A stretch of 64,000 nucleotides of DNA from Nitrospira japonica (lineage in GTDB: Bacteria > Nitrospirota > Thermodesulfovibrionia > UBA6902), in the NCBI GenBank assembly GCA_020723105.1, contig DYJL01000009.1:1-64000 (forward strand). The letters run 5' to 3'. Positions 42,242 through 51,159 of the stretch are shown piece after piece; the stretch's first letter is position 1, and every line of letters begins with the position of its first letter. Under the pieces are notes generated by a model. That model searched no databases and was not told the origin of the DNA. It saw only the letters and a program-made list of their open reading frames with translations. A program made the translations under genes and the position numbers.

Positions 42242-44164
42242 ATGCTGAAATATACACTCATACCATTGCTGCCGTTATTATCATTCATAATCAACATCCT
42301 GTTCGGCAGGAATTTCATAAAAGACAAGGCGCACTGGCTTGCTGTGCCAGCGGTCTTCGGCTCATTTGTTCTTGCAGTAAGCGCCTTTATGGATGTGCAA
42401 TCAGGCAACGTCATAAATATAAATATCTATAACTGGATTGTATCGGGCAACTTCAACGTAACTATTGGTTTCCTTATAGATCAACTGACTGCAATAATGC
42501 TTATTGTCGTCACTTCTATAAGCACGCTCATCTTTATTTATTCAATTGGCTATATGCACGGCGACAGCGGATATTACCGGTTCTTCTCCTATTTGAGCCT
42601 GTTTGTATTCTCCATGCTCATACTTGTAATGTCGAACAACTTCCTGCTCCTGTATTTCGGATGGGAGGCTGTCGGGCTGTGTTCTTATTTCCTTATTGGT
42701 TTCTGGTTTCACAAGAAGTCGGCTGCGGATGCCGGCAAGAAGGCCTTTATTGTCAACAGGTTCGGAGACTTTGGTTTTGGTCTCGGAGTGATACTTGTTT
42801 TTCTTACATTTGGAAGCCTCGAATATTTACAGGTCTTTGGAAAGGCAAACAGTGTTATCGGTCAGACAATAAATATCTTCGGATACAATCTGGACCTTAT
42901 CACTGTAATATGTCTTCTGCTGTTTTGCGGCGCTATCGGCAAATCAGCCCAGATGCCGCTGCATGTCTGGCTGCCTGATGCCATGGAAGGCCCCACACCT
43001 GTCTCCGCATTAATACATGCTGCAACAATGGTCACTGCAGGCGTGTTCATGGTTGCACGCTGCAACCCGCTCTTCAGCCTGTCTCACACAGCGATGAATA
43101 CAGTAGCAGTAGTCGGCGGGATAACAGCCATATTTGCAGCTACGATCGGCCTGGTACAAAATGACATAAAACGTGTAATAGCCTATTCCACGGTAAGCCA
43201 GCTCGGTTACATGTTTCTGGCCCTTGGAGTCGGGGCTTATTCTGCGGGCATCTTTCATCTTTATACCCATGCGTATTTCAAGGCCCTACTTTTCCTTGGT
43301 TCAGGAAGCGTCATTCATGCCCTGCATGATGAGCAGAATATGCAAAAAATGGGCGGACTAAAAAAACACATGCCCATCACTTACTGGGTATTCATCCTGG
43401 CTACATTAAGCATTACGGGCATTCCGGGGTTTGCGGGATTTTTCAGCAAGGACGAAATTTTGTATAGGGCCTATCTCGGTGGGGAGGTTGGGAAAGGGCT
43501 TTGGATGCTTGCAACAGTTGCTGCCCTGTTGACCGCATTTTATTCATGGAGGCTGATCTTCCTGACTTTCCACGGCAAGTTCCGGGGCCCTCATGAGCAG
43601 GAGCATCACCTGCACGAATCACCAAAAGTCATAACGGTTCCGCTGATGCTGCTTGCTGTCGGCGCAGTTGCCGCCGGATGGGTCGGCATCCCTCCGCTTC
43701 TCATGGAGCACGGAGACAAAATAGGAGAATTCCTGGCGCCTGTGCTGGGCCATCCACATGGAGAAGGTTCACACTCAGAAGAAATGATGGTTATGGGGAT
43801 GTCTGTACTGGTAGCCCTGGCAGGATGGTATATTGCGTATAAAATGTATGTCAGGAATCCCGAACTGCCGCAGAAAGTCGGCGCAAAGTTTAAGCCTGTT
43901 TATAACCTTCTGTATAACAAATATTACATAGATGAACTTTACAACAGGATATTCGTTCAGCCGACACTTAAATTTTCCGACAAGGTCATTCTCGGTTTCT
44001 TTGATAAATCAATAATTGAAGGCGTTGTAAACGGCGTGCCCAATCTGATCGGCGTATTCAGCAGCAAGTTCAGAAAAATACAGACCGGTCTTTTATCTAA
44101 TTACGGCCTTGTAATGGCTGCAGGCGCTCTGGCAATAATCGGGTACATGCTTTTTCTGAGGTAA
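42242..44164 (+). CDS. nuoL: NADH-quinone oxidoreductase subunit L
   Basis: 640-residue antiporter-like proton-pumping subunit. Shows WEAVGLCSYFLIGFW, MPLHVWLPDAMEGPTPVSAL and the HL/lateral-helix C-terminal extension. Length is typical. Confidence 0.96.
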   Translation: MLKYTLIPLLPLLSFIINILFGRNFIKDKAHWLAVPAVFGSFVLAVSAFMDVQSGNVININIYNWIVSGNFNVTIGFLIDQLTAIMLIVVTSISTLIFIYSIGYMHGDSGYYRFFSYLSLFVFSMLILVMSNNFLLLYFGWEAVGLCSYFLIGFWFHKKSAADAGKKAFIVNRFGDFGFGLGVILVFLTFGSLEYLQVFGKANSVIGQTINIFGYNLDLITVICLLLFCGAIGKSAQMPLHVWLPDAMEGPTPVSALIHAATMVTAGVFMVARCNPLFSLSHTAMNTVAVVGGITAIFAATIGLVQNDIKRVIAYSTVSQLGYMFLALGVGAYSAGIFHLYTHAYFKALLFLGSGSVIHALHDEQNMQKMGGLKKHMPITYWVFILATLSITGIPGFAGFFSKDEILYRAYLGGEVGKGLWMLATVAALLTAFYSWRLIFLTFHGKFRGPHEQEHHLHESPKVITVPLMLLAVGAVAAGWVGIPPLLMEHGDKIGEFLAPVLGHPHGEGSHSEEMMVMGMSVLVALAGWYIAYKMYVRNPELPQKVGAKFKPVYNLLYNKYYIDELYNRIFVQPTLKFSDKVILGFFDKSIIEGVVNGVPNLIGVFSSKFRKIQTGLLSNYGLVMAAGALAIIGYMLFLR

Positions 44165-44167
44165 TGA

Positions 44168-45715
44168 ATGGAAAATGTAATTTTCAATCAACTGAATTAT
44201 CCAATCCTCACTTATACGGTATTCCTGCCTGTGCTGGGCGCCCTGCTCCTTCTGTTTATGAGTAACGCAACACTTATAAGGTGGACTACTCTTGCTGTCA
44301 CCGCTGCAACCTTTGTTATTTCTCTGCCGCTTCTGACAGCCTTTAACAAAAGCACTTACAAGATGCAGTTTGTGGAAAGGCATGAATGGATACCATCATG
44401 GGGGATAAATTATTTTATAGGAATTGACGGCATCAGCATTTTGTTTATCTTTCTCACAACATTACTAAGCATGCTTTGCGTCCTGGTCTCATGGAAGGCA
44501 ATTGAGACAAAGGCCAAGGAGTTTCATATAGCCATCCTTACAATGGAAGCAGGTATGCTGGGTGTATTTGTTGCGCTGGATTTCTTCCTCTTCTATATCT
44601 TCTGGGAAGCGATGCTGATACCGATGTTCCTTTTAATAGGCGTATGGGGCGGCCCGCAGAGGGTTTATGCTGCAATAAAGTTCTTCCTTTATACCCTTGT
44701 TGGAAGCGTGCTTATGCTTGTCGGCATTGTAGTGCTGTATTTTACCGGCGGCAATACACTGGATATTTTAACGCTCAGTGCAATGCAGTATCCTGTCAAA
44801 TTACAGTACTGGCTGTTTATGGCTTTTCTCGCAGCCTTTGCAGTAAAGGTCCCCATGTTTCCCGTTCATACCTGGCTGCCGGATGCACATACAGAAGCGC
44901 CTACCGCAGGCAGTGTCATCCTCGCAGGGGTGCTGATCAAAATGGGGGCTTACGGATTTCTGAGATTTTCCATACCTATGTTCCCTGATGCGACAAAGTT
45001 TTTTATGCAACCCATGCTGATACTGTCTGTTATAGCAATTATATACGGGGCACTGGTCTGTCTGGCCCAGAAAGACTTAAAGAGGCTTATTGCATATTCC
45101 AGCGTCAGTCATATGGGTTTTGTAACGCTCGGCATATTTGCACTTAATTCACAAGGGATGGAAGGCGGAATCCTTCAGATGCTTAATCACGGCATTATTA
45201 CAGGGGCGCTGTTTCTTATGGTAGGGATCATTTATGAAAGAACGCACACGAGGGTTATTGCTGATTACGGCGGGTTTGCAACACTGGTGCCCTGGTTTGC
45301 AGGGCTTTTTATAATACTCACATTTGCCTCCATCGGTCTGCCCGGCACTAATGGTTTCATTGGAGAATTTTTAATATTGTTTGGAGCCTTCAAGGCACAG
45401 AAGCTTTACGGGGCGCTGGCCGCAACAGGAGTTATCCTTGGAGCCGGATATATGTTATGGCTTTATCAGCGGGTCTTCTGGGAAAAGGCAAACCCGGACT
45501 GGACTTCAGCTTCTCATGCTGTGCGGGATTTAAATCTGAGAGAAGTAATCACGTTGCTCCCTCTGTTCATTCTGATTTTCTGGATAGGGTGTTATCCTGA
45601 AACCTTTTTAAGTTATATGCATTCATCAGTAGAACACTTACTTGAAAATATTAACAAGCCCGCTGCTGCTGGGCCGGAAGACCTGATAGCACAGCGCATC
45701 CTGGAGATTTTCTGA
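44168..45715 (+). CDS. nuoM: NADH-quinone oxidoreductase subunit M
   Basis: 515-residue antiporter-like subunit with FYIFWEAMLIPMFLLIG, VKVPMFPVHTWLPDAHTEAP and KDLKRLIAYSSVSHMGF. Shares one base with nuoN. Confidence 0.96.
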   Translation: MENVIFNQLNYPILTYTVFLPVLGALLLLFMSNATLIRWTTLAVTAATFVISLPLLTAFNKSTYKMQFVERHEWIPSWGINYFIGIDGISILFIFLTTLLSMLCVLVSWKAIETKAKEFHIAILTMEAGMLGVFVALDFFLFYIFWEAMLIPMFLLIGVWGGPQRVYAAIKFFLYTLVGSVLMLVGIVVLYFTGGNTLDILTLSAMQYPVKLQYWLFMAFLAAFAVKVPMFPVHTWLPDAHTEAPTAGSVILAGVLIKMGAYGFLRFSIPMFPDATKFFMQPMLILSVIAIIYGALVCLAQKDLKRLIAYSSVSHMGFVTLGIFALNSQGMEGGILQMLNHGIITGALFLMVGIIYERTHTRVIADYGGFATLVPWFAGLFIILTFASIGLPGTNGFIGEFLILFGAFKAQKLYGALAATGVILGAGYMLWLYQRVFWEKANPDWTSASHAVRDLNLREVITLLPLFILIFWIGCYPETFLSYMHSSVEHLLENINKPAAAGPEDLIAQRILEIF

Positions 45716-47160
45716 TGAAGACAGCAAATTATTTAGTTGAGATTACCATGCTCATGCCTGAGCTCACGATGATGTTTATGGCTTTGATACTGCTATTGCT
45801 GGATCTTGTTGTCAAAAAGAAAGAAGTCCTCGCAGGCGTGGGTATTTCCGGAATCCTTGTAGCAATATACGGCACTTATAAGTTGTTTGTATTCACCGAG
45901 CCTCAGAGCGCCTTTGCGGATATGTTTGTGCTGGATGGATATTCCAATTTCTTCAAGCTGATCTTTTATTTCAATATTATCCTGACCATGCTGATTTCCC
46001 TGAAATATATGTCAATAGAAAAGGCCTCTTTCGGAGAATACTATGCACTGCTGCTTTTCTCCACTACCGGCATGATGATAATGGCGTCTGCCTCTGATCT
46101 TATAACCCTGTATCTCGGACTTGAATTGATGGCGCTCTCCACATACATCCTTGCAGGACTTTTAAGGAAACAGCCGCGTTCAAATGAGGCGGCCTTAAAA
46201 TACTTTTTCCTTGGCGCTTTCTCTTCGGCGTTTCTGCTTTATGGAATCTCTCTGACATACGGCCTCACAGGCACAACCAATCTTAAAGGAATAGCCGCTG
46301 CATTACAGACCCTGAATATTCTTGAAAGCCCGGTAGTCTTCCTCGGGCTGATTTTTCTGATAGCTGCATTTGCCTTCAAGGTTGCGCTCGCCCCTTTTCA
46401 TATGTGGGCGCCTGACGTATATGAAGGCGCTCCAACTTCTGTCACTGCATTTATGTCCGTAGGACCCAAGGCCGCAGGCTTTGCAGTCATGGGAAGGGTA
46501 TTATTTGAAGCCTTCGGAGGAATGCATTTACAATGGAACAGCATCCTGATACCTCTGGCCATTATTACAATGGCAGTTGGGAGCATCAGCGCACTTGCAC
46601 AGACTAATATAAAGAGGATGCTTGCTTACAGCTCCATTGCACATGCAGGGTATATGCTGCTTGGAGTTATCGCAGGCACCCCGGGGGGGCTTGCAAGCAT
46701 GGTCAATTATCTGATGATATACATGTTCATGAACATTGGCGCCTTTGCAATAGTTATCATGCTGAGAAGGGAAGGGTTTCAGGGTGAAAATCTTGACGAT
46801 TACACGGGGCTTGCAAAGAGCCATCCGCTGGCCTCCGCATTGATGCTTATCTTTATGTTTTCTTTAACCGGCATTCCGCCGACAGCCGGCTTCATCGGAA
46901 AGTTTTATGTATTTATGGAAGCCATCAATGCCGGCTATACATATCTTGCGGTCATTGCGGTTGTGTTCAGCGTTATTTCGGCCTTCTTTTATTTAAGAGT
47001 TGTTATGAATATGTATATGAAAGATCCAAAAGAAGAAGTAACACTCACTACAACTTCTTCCCTGAATTTAGCTCTTGCAATTACAACGGTAATGGTTATA
47101 CTTATTGGCGTCTTCCCCTCATTCCTGCTTAATTTAGTGAGAACTTCAATTTTGGGCTAA
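45715..47160 (+). CDS. nuoN: NADH-quinone oxidoreductase subunit N
   Basis: 481-residue antiporter-like subunit with LGLELMALSTYILAGL, KVALAPFHMWAPDVYEGAPT and IKRMLAYSSIAHAGYMLLG. Last gene of the complex I operon. No terminator hairpin is evident after it, and MITE copy C follows. Confidence 0.95.
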   Translation: MKTANYLVEITMLMPELTMMFMALILLLLDLVVKKKEVLAGVGISGILVAIYGTYKLFVFTEPQSAFADMFVLDGYSNFFKLIFYFNIILTMLISLKYMSIEKASFGEYYALLLFSTTGMMIMASASDLITLYLGLELMALSTYILAGLLRKQPRSNEAALKYFFLGAFSSAFLLYGISLTYGLTGTTNLKGIAAALQTLNILESPVVFLGLIFLIAAFAFKVALAPFHMWAPDVYEGAPTSVTAFMSVGPKAAGFAVMGRVLFEAFGGMHLQWNSILIPLAIITMAVGSISALAQTNIKRMLAYSSIAHAGYMLLGVIAGTPGGLASMVNYLMIYMFMNIGAFAIVIMLRREGFQGENLDDYTGLAKSHPLASALMLIFMFSLTGIPPTAGFIGKFYVFMEAINAGYTYLAVIAVVFSVISAFFYLRVVMNMYMKDPKEEVTLTTTSSLNLALAITTVMVILIGVFPSFLLNLVRTSILG

Positions 47161-47165
47161 CCCAC

Positions 47166-47300
47166 ATTATTCATAAATCTGGAGGAAGTGTGGCTCAAAA
47201 ACATATTGCGCGATACCTTAGCGACAACAGAACAAATACCCTATGTAAATTTAAGACTCAAAATTCAACATTTAAAAATCTTATCGCTTTCAAGATGAAG
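47166..47300 (+). mobile_element. MITE-like element, copy C (right arm missing)
   Basis: Left arm ATTATTCATAAATCTGGAGG with AAGTGTGGCTC, then an interior matching the minus-strand reading of copy B (AAAACATATTG.GCGATACC, TTCAAGATG). No clear right arm is found before the yedE gene. The rest of the 47160-47414 gap shows no gene. Confidence 0.6.
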
Positions 47301-47413
47301 GGCAGTACTTTTTATTTTACCTTGCCTAAGTTACGTCATTAGAAAAATGTCATTTATGAAAATTCTGAAACAATCTGCCATATCTGATAAAAGATATTAA
47401 ATAAGGAGATGCT

Positions 47414-48634
47414 ATGACTCTTTCTGAATATCTTTATGAAAACTTTTACAGGAAAAACTTTACCAGGACATGGTCCAAATTGCGAGGAGGGGTATTATTG
47501 GCATTTTTAAATATTCTGCTGTTCTTATTCTTAATGCCGATAGGCGGAGTATATCCAGCAATGGCAGACTGGGGCATCTGGTTATACAGGCTTGCAGGAA
47601 TAAATATTCAGCCGCCGTGGGGCACTTTGGAATTGCCGCATTTGAGCATAATAAGTGTGTTGAATTTCGGTTTAATACTGGGTTTTTTTTCATCAGCGCT
47701 CTTAACCAGGCAATTCAAGGTCAGAAAAGATACCATTTCCGGATATGCCCAGGGATTTATCGGAGGGGCGTTCATGGGCATAGGCAGTTTTCTGGCCGGC
47801 GCCTGTATTATAGGCGGTTTTTATTCAGCAATTATGTCCTTATCATTAAGCGGGTTCTATATGATGGCAGGTTTACTTATTGGCGGATATTATGGTGGAA
47901 AAATGTTGATGTGGCAGGGGCGCAAAAAGGCTGAAAAGCTGATAGCTGAAATTAGAATAGTGCCAAAAAGTTCAGTCGGGATTGAGAAAGAATACAAATC
48001 CAGGCAACCAGCAATAGGGATTCTCCTCACGATTATTCTGGTCGCTGCATCTTCAATTTATTTCTTAGCGGGGAAGAATCTACATGGAGGGATAATGCTT
48101 TTTGGCGCGGCCTTTGGCCTTGTCATTCAAAGGTCTGCATTTTGCCTTTGTGGTGCATTCAGAGAAGTGTTTACAACAAAGAAGAATGAAACCATGCGTT
48201 CCCTTATGATCAGTCTTGTAATAGGAGTCATCGGATTTACTATTATTAAGGCAAATGGATTCCGGCCTGCAGATATGTTTGTTCTTCCGGCAGGCTGGCA
48301 CAGCGTTATCGGAGGGGCCCTATTCGGGTTTGGCATGGTCATAACCGGAGGTTGAGCAGTTGGAATTATCGGCAGGTCTGCCGAAGGATATATCAGGCAC
48401 TGGTTTGCAGTTCTTGGAGCCATGCTTGTTGCAGGCTTATGGGTGCCGCTTTACGGTTCCCAGGTTGGAACCGGCAAGCTTTATGGAACACCTGTGTTCC
48501 TGCCCGATAAGTTTGGCTGGGGAGGGGCTTTACTCATCACTTTATCAATTATCATACTTTTTTATTTCTTTATTGCATGGATTGAGTTCAGAAAGAAAAA
48601 GGTCAGAAAGAAAGGGGGTGCAATAAATGGGTGA
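47414..48634 (+). CDS. YeeE/YedE-family transporter, predicted selenoprotein
   Basis: 406 residues when the TGA at 48353-48355 is read as Sec314. The preceding ITGG and following AVGIIGRS-type sequence match the GGC-A-G motif near the C-terminus of YeeE/YedE transporters, where the residue is Cys. Reading on adds two or more hydrophobic helices and ends cleanly at 48634. Multi-pass inner-membrane protein with other conserved Cys (GACIIGG, RSAFCLCGAF). Family members take up thiosulfate (YeeE) or are linked to selenium metabolism (YedE). The stop overlaps the TusA-like gene by 8 nt. AAGGAG precedes the ATG. Confidence 0.88.
48353..48395 (+). promoter_or_regulatory. Candidate SECIS hairpin in yedE
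   Basis: After the TGA, 15 nt lead into a stem that spans TCGGCA-GGTC-TGCCGA. The apical CGGCAGGTCTGCCG has the same AGGTCT loop core as the E. coli fdhF SECIS, where SelB binds, and its distance from the TGA differs by about one nt from fdhF. Strong support for Sec insertion rather than termination. Confidence 0.7.
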
Positions 48635-48860
48635 GCATTTTGAAGTAGATATAAGAAATACGATGTGACCATATCCAAAATATGTAATTCCACAAGTTTT
48701 GGAAAAACTTGCAAACGCAGAAAAAGGCACAGTAGTAGATGTCTTAGTTGACTGTCCATCTGCAATAGATGAAATACCAGGGATATTCAGCGGGGAAGGA
48801 TATACGGTAAATACAACTCAGATTGCCGATGGTGAGTACAGGATAAGGGCGGAAAAATAG
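48627..48860 (+). CDS. TusA/SirA-like protein, predicted selenoprotein
   Basis: 77 residues with TGA (48666-48668) as codon 14 in TM-U-PYPKYVIPQVL, exactly at the first Cys of the CPxP motif that carries persulfide in TusA/YeeD/YedF proteins. A second Cys remains (VDCPSA). Starts inside the end of yedE. In YeeE-YeeD pairs the TusA-like partner receives the chalcogen from the transporter. Here both partners would have Sec at the relay position. Confidence 0.88.
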
Positions 48861-48918
48861 AGCAGATTGTCAGTACTTCCTCATATGTAATACTCTAAAC
48901 TGAGAAGGACAAATAACA

Positions 48919-49602
48919 ATGGGCTATAGAATACTGGCAGTTGATGACGACCGGGACATATTGAAAGTCCTCAAGGCAAACCTCCAGCTTCATGGATATG
49001 AAGTTGATACAGCCGACACATGGACCAGGGCACAAGGGATGATAATTGAAAACCTGCCGGATCTCATACTCCTTGACATGATGCTGCCTGACGGCAACGG
49101 GATAGAGATATGCCGCAATCTGAGAAAAGACCATCTGCAATTACCCATCATAATGCTTACAGCCAGGGACAAGATATCTGATAAAGTCATCGGGCTTGAA
49201 AGCGGCGCTGATGATTATGTAGTAAAGCCCTTTGAAACCCTGGAACTGATTGCAAGGATAAAGGCCTGCCTCAGAAGGGCTGTGCCGCAGGCTGTAAAAG
49301 AAGAGGTGTGCATAGGCCATATTAAAGTTGATTTCAGGAAACACCTTGTTACAGTCTCCGGGAAAAAAATTGATCTTACGCCTAAGGAATATGAATTGTT
49401 ATGTTATTTTATTTCCCACCGCGGGGAGGCTCTAAGCAGAGATACAATAAGAAAGGCTATATGGAAAGGCTCTCAGATTTATTCCTGGAGCCGGGTGATT
49501 GATGTTCATATACAGCATTTGAGACAAAAAATCGAGAAAGACCCTTCAAACCCCAAATACCTTCTCACCGTTTCCGGCGCCGGCTACATGTTTAAGGAAT
49601 AG
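48919..49602 (+). CDS. OmpR/PhoB-family response regulator
   Basis: 227 residues: receiver (1-118) with D9-D11 acidic pocket, phospho-acceptor D53 (LLDMMLPDG) and K103 (VKPFE), then a winged-helix DNA-binding domain (LTPKEYELLCYFISHRGEAL, VIDVHIQHLRQKIEKDP). AGAAGGAC ribosome-binding site. No cognate kinase is adjacent; it may regulate yedE-tusA (58 nt upstream) or the divergent nap remnant, but this is inference. Confidence 0.93.
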   Translation: MGYRILAVDDDRDILKVLKANLQLHGYEVDTADTWTRAQGMIIENLPDLILLDMMLPDGNGIEICRNLRKDHLQLPIIMLTARDKISDKVIGLESGADDYVVKPFETLELIARIKACLRRAVPQAVKEEVCIGHIKVDFRKHLVTVSGKKIDLTPKEYELLCYFISHRGEALSRDTIRKAIWKGSQIYSWSRVIDVHIQHLRQKIEKDPSNPKYLLTVSGAGYMFKE

Positions 49603-49843
49603 GACTCTCTTCATCAGCACCTTCAACGCTGTAGTATGCAAGATGAACATTTCTTACGCCGTTGAGATCCTTCAGTGGTTCAAAGTCATTTTTTATCTGA
49701 GCTATCGTCTCTCTTTCGATAAGGAAAATTATCTTTGCATTATTAACCTCGTTGACCTCTATGTTCCTCATCTTCAGCTCTGCTATAACATTCTCTACAT
49801 CAGTTGAATCGTTTGCTTCAATAAATCCACTTGCAATAACCAT
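49592..49843 (-). CDS. napD: NapD-like chaperone
   Basis: 83-residue NapD-family protein (MVIASGFIEANDSTDVENVI, GVRNVHLAYY), which binds the Tat signal peptide of periplasmic nitrate reductase. The ATG at 49843 has GAGAGG upstream; a longer upstream start would be built from repeat sequence and is rejected. No napA in the window. Overlaps the convergent regulator by 11 nt. Confidence 0.8.
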   Translation of the reverse strand: MVIASGFIEANDSTDVENVIAELKMRNIEVNEVNNAKIIFLIERETIAQIKNDFEPLKDLNGVRNVHLAYYSVEGADEESPIP

Positions 49844-49861
49844 ATTACCTCTCTGTAAAAT

Positions 49862-49916
49862 AGCAATTAGCGTGCAGCATGCAGGTCTACACGCTGCACA
49901 CTGCACGCTATTATTT
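49862..49916. repeat. Low-complexity inverted repeat (GCGTGCAG family)
   Basis: AGCGTGCAGCATGCAGG ... CGCTGCACACTGCACGC forms a hairpin between napD and the nrfA-tail gene. Similar in style to 52781-52812. Confidence 0.5.
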
Positions 49917-49919
49917 TAT

Positions 49920-50320
49920 TTACTTTGCTGCTGTCTTAGCTGCCAGCGCATCATTGATAATCTTTATTCCCTTCTGGGATTCGTCAACAGATCTTGTGAG
50001 CGATTCCCGGGCCATATCAGGATTATGGAAACCGTCAGAGTTTTCAGCAGTCCAGAATTCCCAGAGAATGTGTGCTCTCAGATGATTGTCCTGCGCCTTC
50101 TTGATGGTTTCTTCGTCAAGGCCTGCTTTCTTACCTTCAACTATCTTGTCAATTAAAGCCGATAGCCAGAACTCGTCTCAACCTTTACAGGTTTTTCGGT
50201 CTGCACCATCTTCTTGGTTTGTGCAGTATCCATCTCTGCAGCAGTGCCTGAACAGTAAAATACAACTGTCAGGATGACTGCGACTGTTGCTGTAACCAGC
50301 AGGTAATGCATCTTTTTCAT
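49920..50320 (-). pseudogene. Secreted, haem-less NrfA C-terminal-like protein, frameshifted
   Basis: From the ATG at 50320 a signal-peptide-like stretch (MKKMHYLLVTATVAVIL...) is read. A one-base slip near 50170-50180 moves the frame to DEFWLSALIDKIVEGKKAG ... LRAHILWEFWTAENSDGFHNP, the helical C-terminus of cytochrome c nitrite reductase NrfA, ending at 49920. No CxxCH motif is present in any frame. Length 401 nt is not a multiple of 3. Restoring one base gives a 130-odd-residue secreted NrfA-tail protein. Either a pseudogene or an assembly indel. Confidence 0.75.
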
Positions 50321-50516
50321 TTAAACTTCCCCCTTTTCTTTAGATTTTTTTGAGATTAATAAGATGAATTCCCTCAGAGCAAAACTTCGGAGAATTCTTT
50401 TAATTAAAGATTAGCAGAGTGTTTTGTAAATGTGCAGTTAATGTTTGTTAAGATTGTGTAAATTTCAGCCCGGATTATTCATGGCCAACTCTGTTCCAAT
50501 GGTTGCAGACAAGAAG

Positions 50517-50547
50517 ACAGGGGATAGAGATTAGGGGATAGGGGGTA
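50517..50547. repeat. GGGATTAGG-type low-complexity sequence
   Basis: GGGGATAGAGATTAGGGGATAGGGG in the 50320-50598 gap, which otherwise shows nothing convincing. Confidence 0.4.
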
Positions 50548-50597
50548 AATAAAAAACAAAAAACGGCTTAAGCTGGTCGTTAGAAGCTTTTTGTTAT

Positions 50598-50713
50598 TTA
50601 ATGATTATGGGTATGCTTTTCTTCATTCTTTCTAATGATGTAATATGCAATTAAAATTGCTATAATGCCGCCGCCAAACAGGATAATAGCGCTTTTATAG
50701 TCATGTTATCCAT
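50598..50713 (-). pseudogene. Small membrane protein, frameshifted
   Basis: From ATG 50713 (MDNMT...) the frame closes early, but with a one-base slip after codon 4 it reads YKSAIILFGGGIIAILIAYYI and a charged tail ending EEKHTHNH, stopping at 50598. One TM helix and a His-rich end. Length 116 nt is not a multiple of 3. Third in a run of tiny membrane proteins. Confidence 0.5.
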
Positions 50714-50721
50714 TGTTATTC

Positions 50722-50814
50722 CTAATTGTGTTTCTTTTTCGGTTCGTGTGTAAATGCCCATGCAAAATATATAAAAATTATCCCTATAATTATAGCGCCA
50801 ACAAGTTCAATCAT
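50722..50814 (-). CDS. 30-aa single-span membrane protein
   Basis: Reads MIELVGAIIIGIIFIYFAWA then a basic tail FTHEPKKKHN. One TM helix, positive-inside C-terminus. Its ATG overlaps the end of the upstream gene by 8 nt, so translation is coupled. It resembles tiny subunits of cytochrome oxidases or reductases by topology only. Confidence 0.5.
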   Translation of the reverse strand: MIELVGAIIIGIIFIYFAWAFTHEPKKKHN

Positions 50815-51061
50815 TTATTACCTCCAGTTGCTCTATGTGATTTCTTAATCTATTGTTTAAGACAACGACATAGGAAACAAAGATCGTCTCCGATATGACA
50901 CCTAAGATAAACAATGCTATATTTAATGGATATTGCATGTTTTTATATAATAATCCAACTAATCCGCCTGTCAGTAAAATGATAATTGTTACCGTAATTT
51001 TCAATTTTTCTAAATCGACCTTAAGTTTCTCTTTCATTATTTCCCTGCTGTTATTACCCAT
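50807..51061 (-). CDS. 84-aa two-span membrane protein, hypothetical
   Basis: Short charged N-terminus, TM helices at about 22-40 and 48-68, then a helical tail ending IEQLEVIND. Not recognised. First gene of a small operon of membrane peptides next to a nitrogen-oxide-related remnant. Confidence 0.5.
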   Translation of the reverse strand: MGNNSREIMKEKLKVDLEKLKITVTIIILLTGGLVGLLYKNMQYPLNIALFILGVISETIFVSYVVVLNNRLRNHIEQLEVIND

Positions 51062-51110
51062 GTCCCTGTAATGAAAATAGCAGAATTAAAGCGAATTGTC
51101 AAAACAAAAA

Positions 51111-51140
51111 AAGGCGCCCCGGTTTCCCGGGACGCCTTTT
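51111..51140 (-). terminator. Terminator of the porin gene
   Basis: Read on the minus strand: AAAAGGCGTCCCGGG, loop AAAC, CCGGGGCGCCTTTTTTT. A strong GC stem with one mismatch and a T run, 20 nt after the porin stop codon. Confidence 0.85.
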
Positions 51141-51159
51141 GTAACGTACAGTTAACGTG

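Noticed and set aside
48353-48355. yedE ending at TGA as a 313-residue protein plus a separate downstream frame
   Set aside because: The frame continues in register through conserved-looking membrane sequence to a clean overlap with the next gene, and the TGA sits at a known Cys position with a SECIS-like hairpin.
49844-49906. N-terminal extension of NapD containing several Cys
   Set aside because: It is encoded by the GCGTGCAG repeat. The ATG at 49843 has a ribosome-binding site and matches the usual NapD start.
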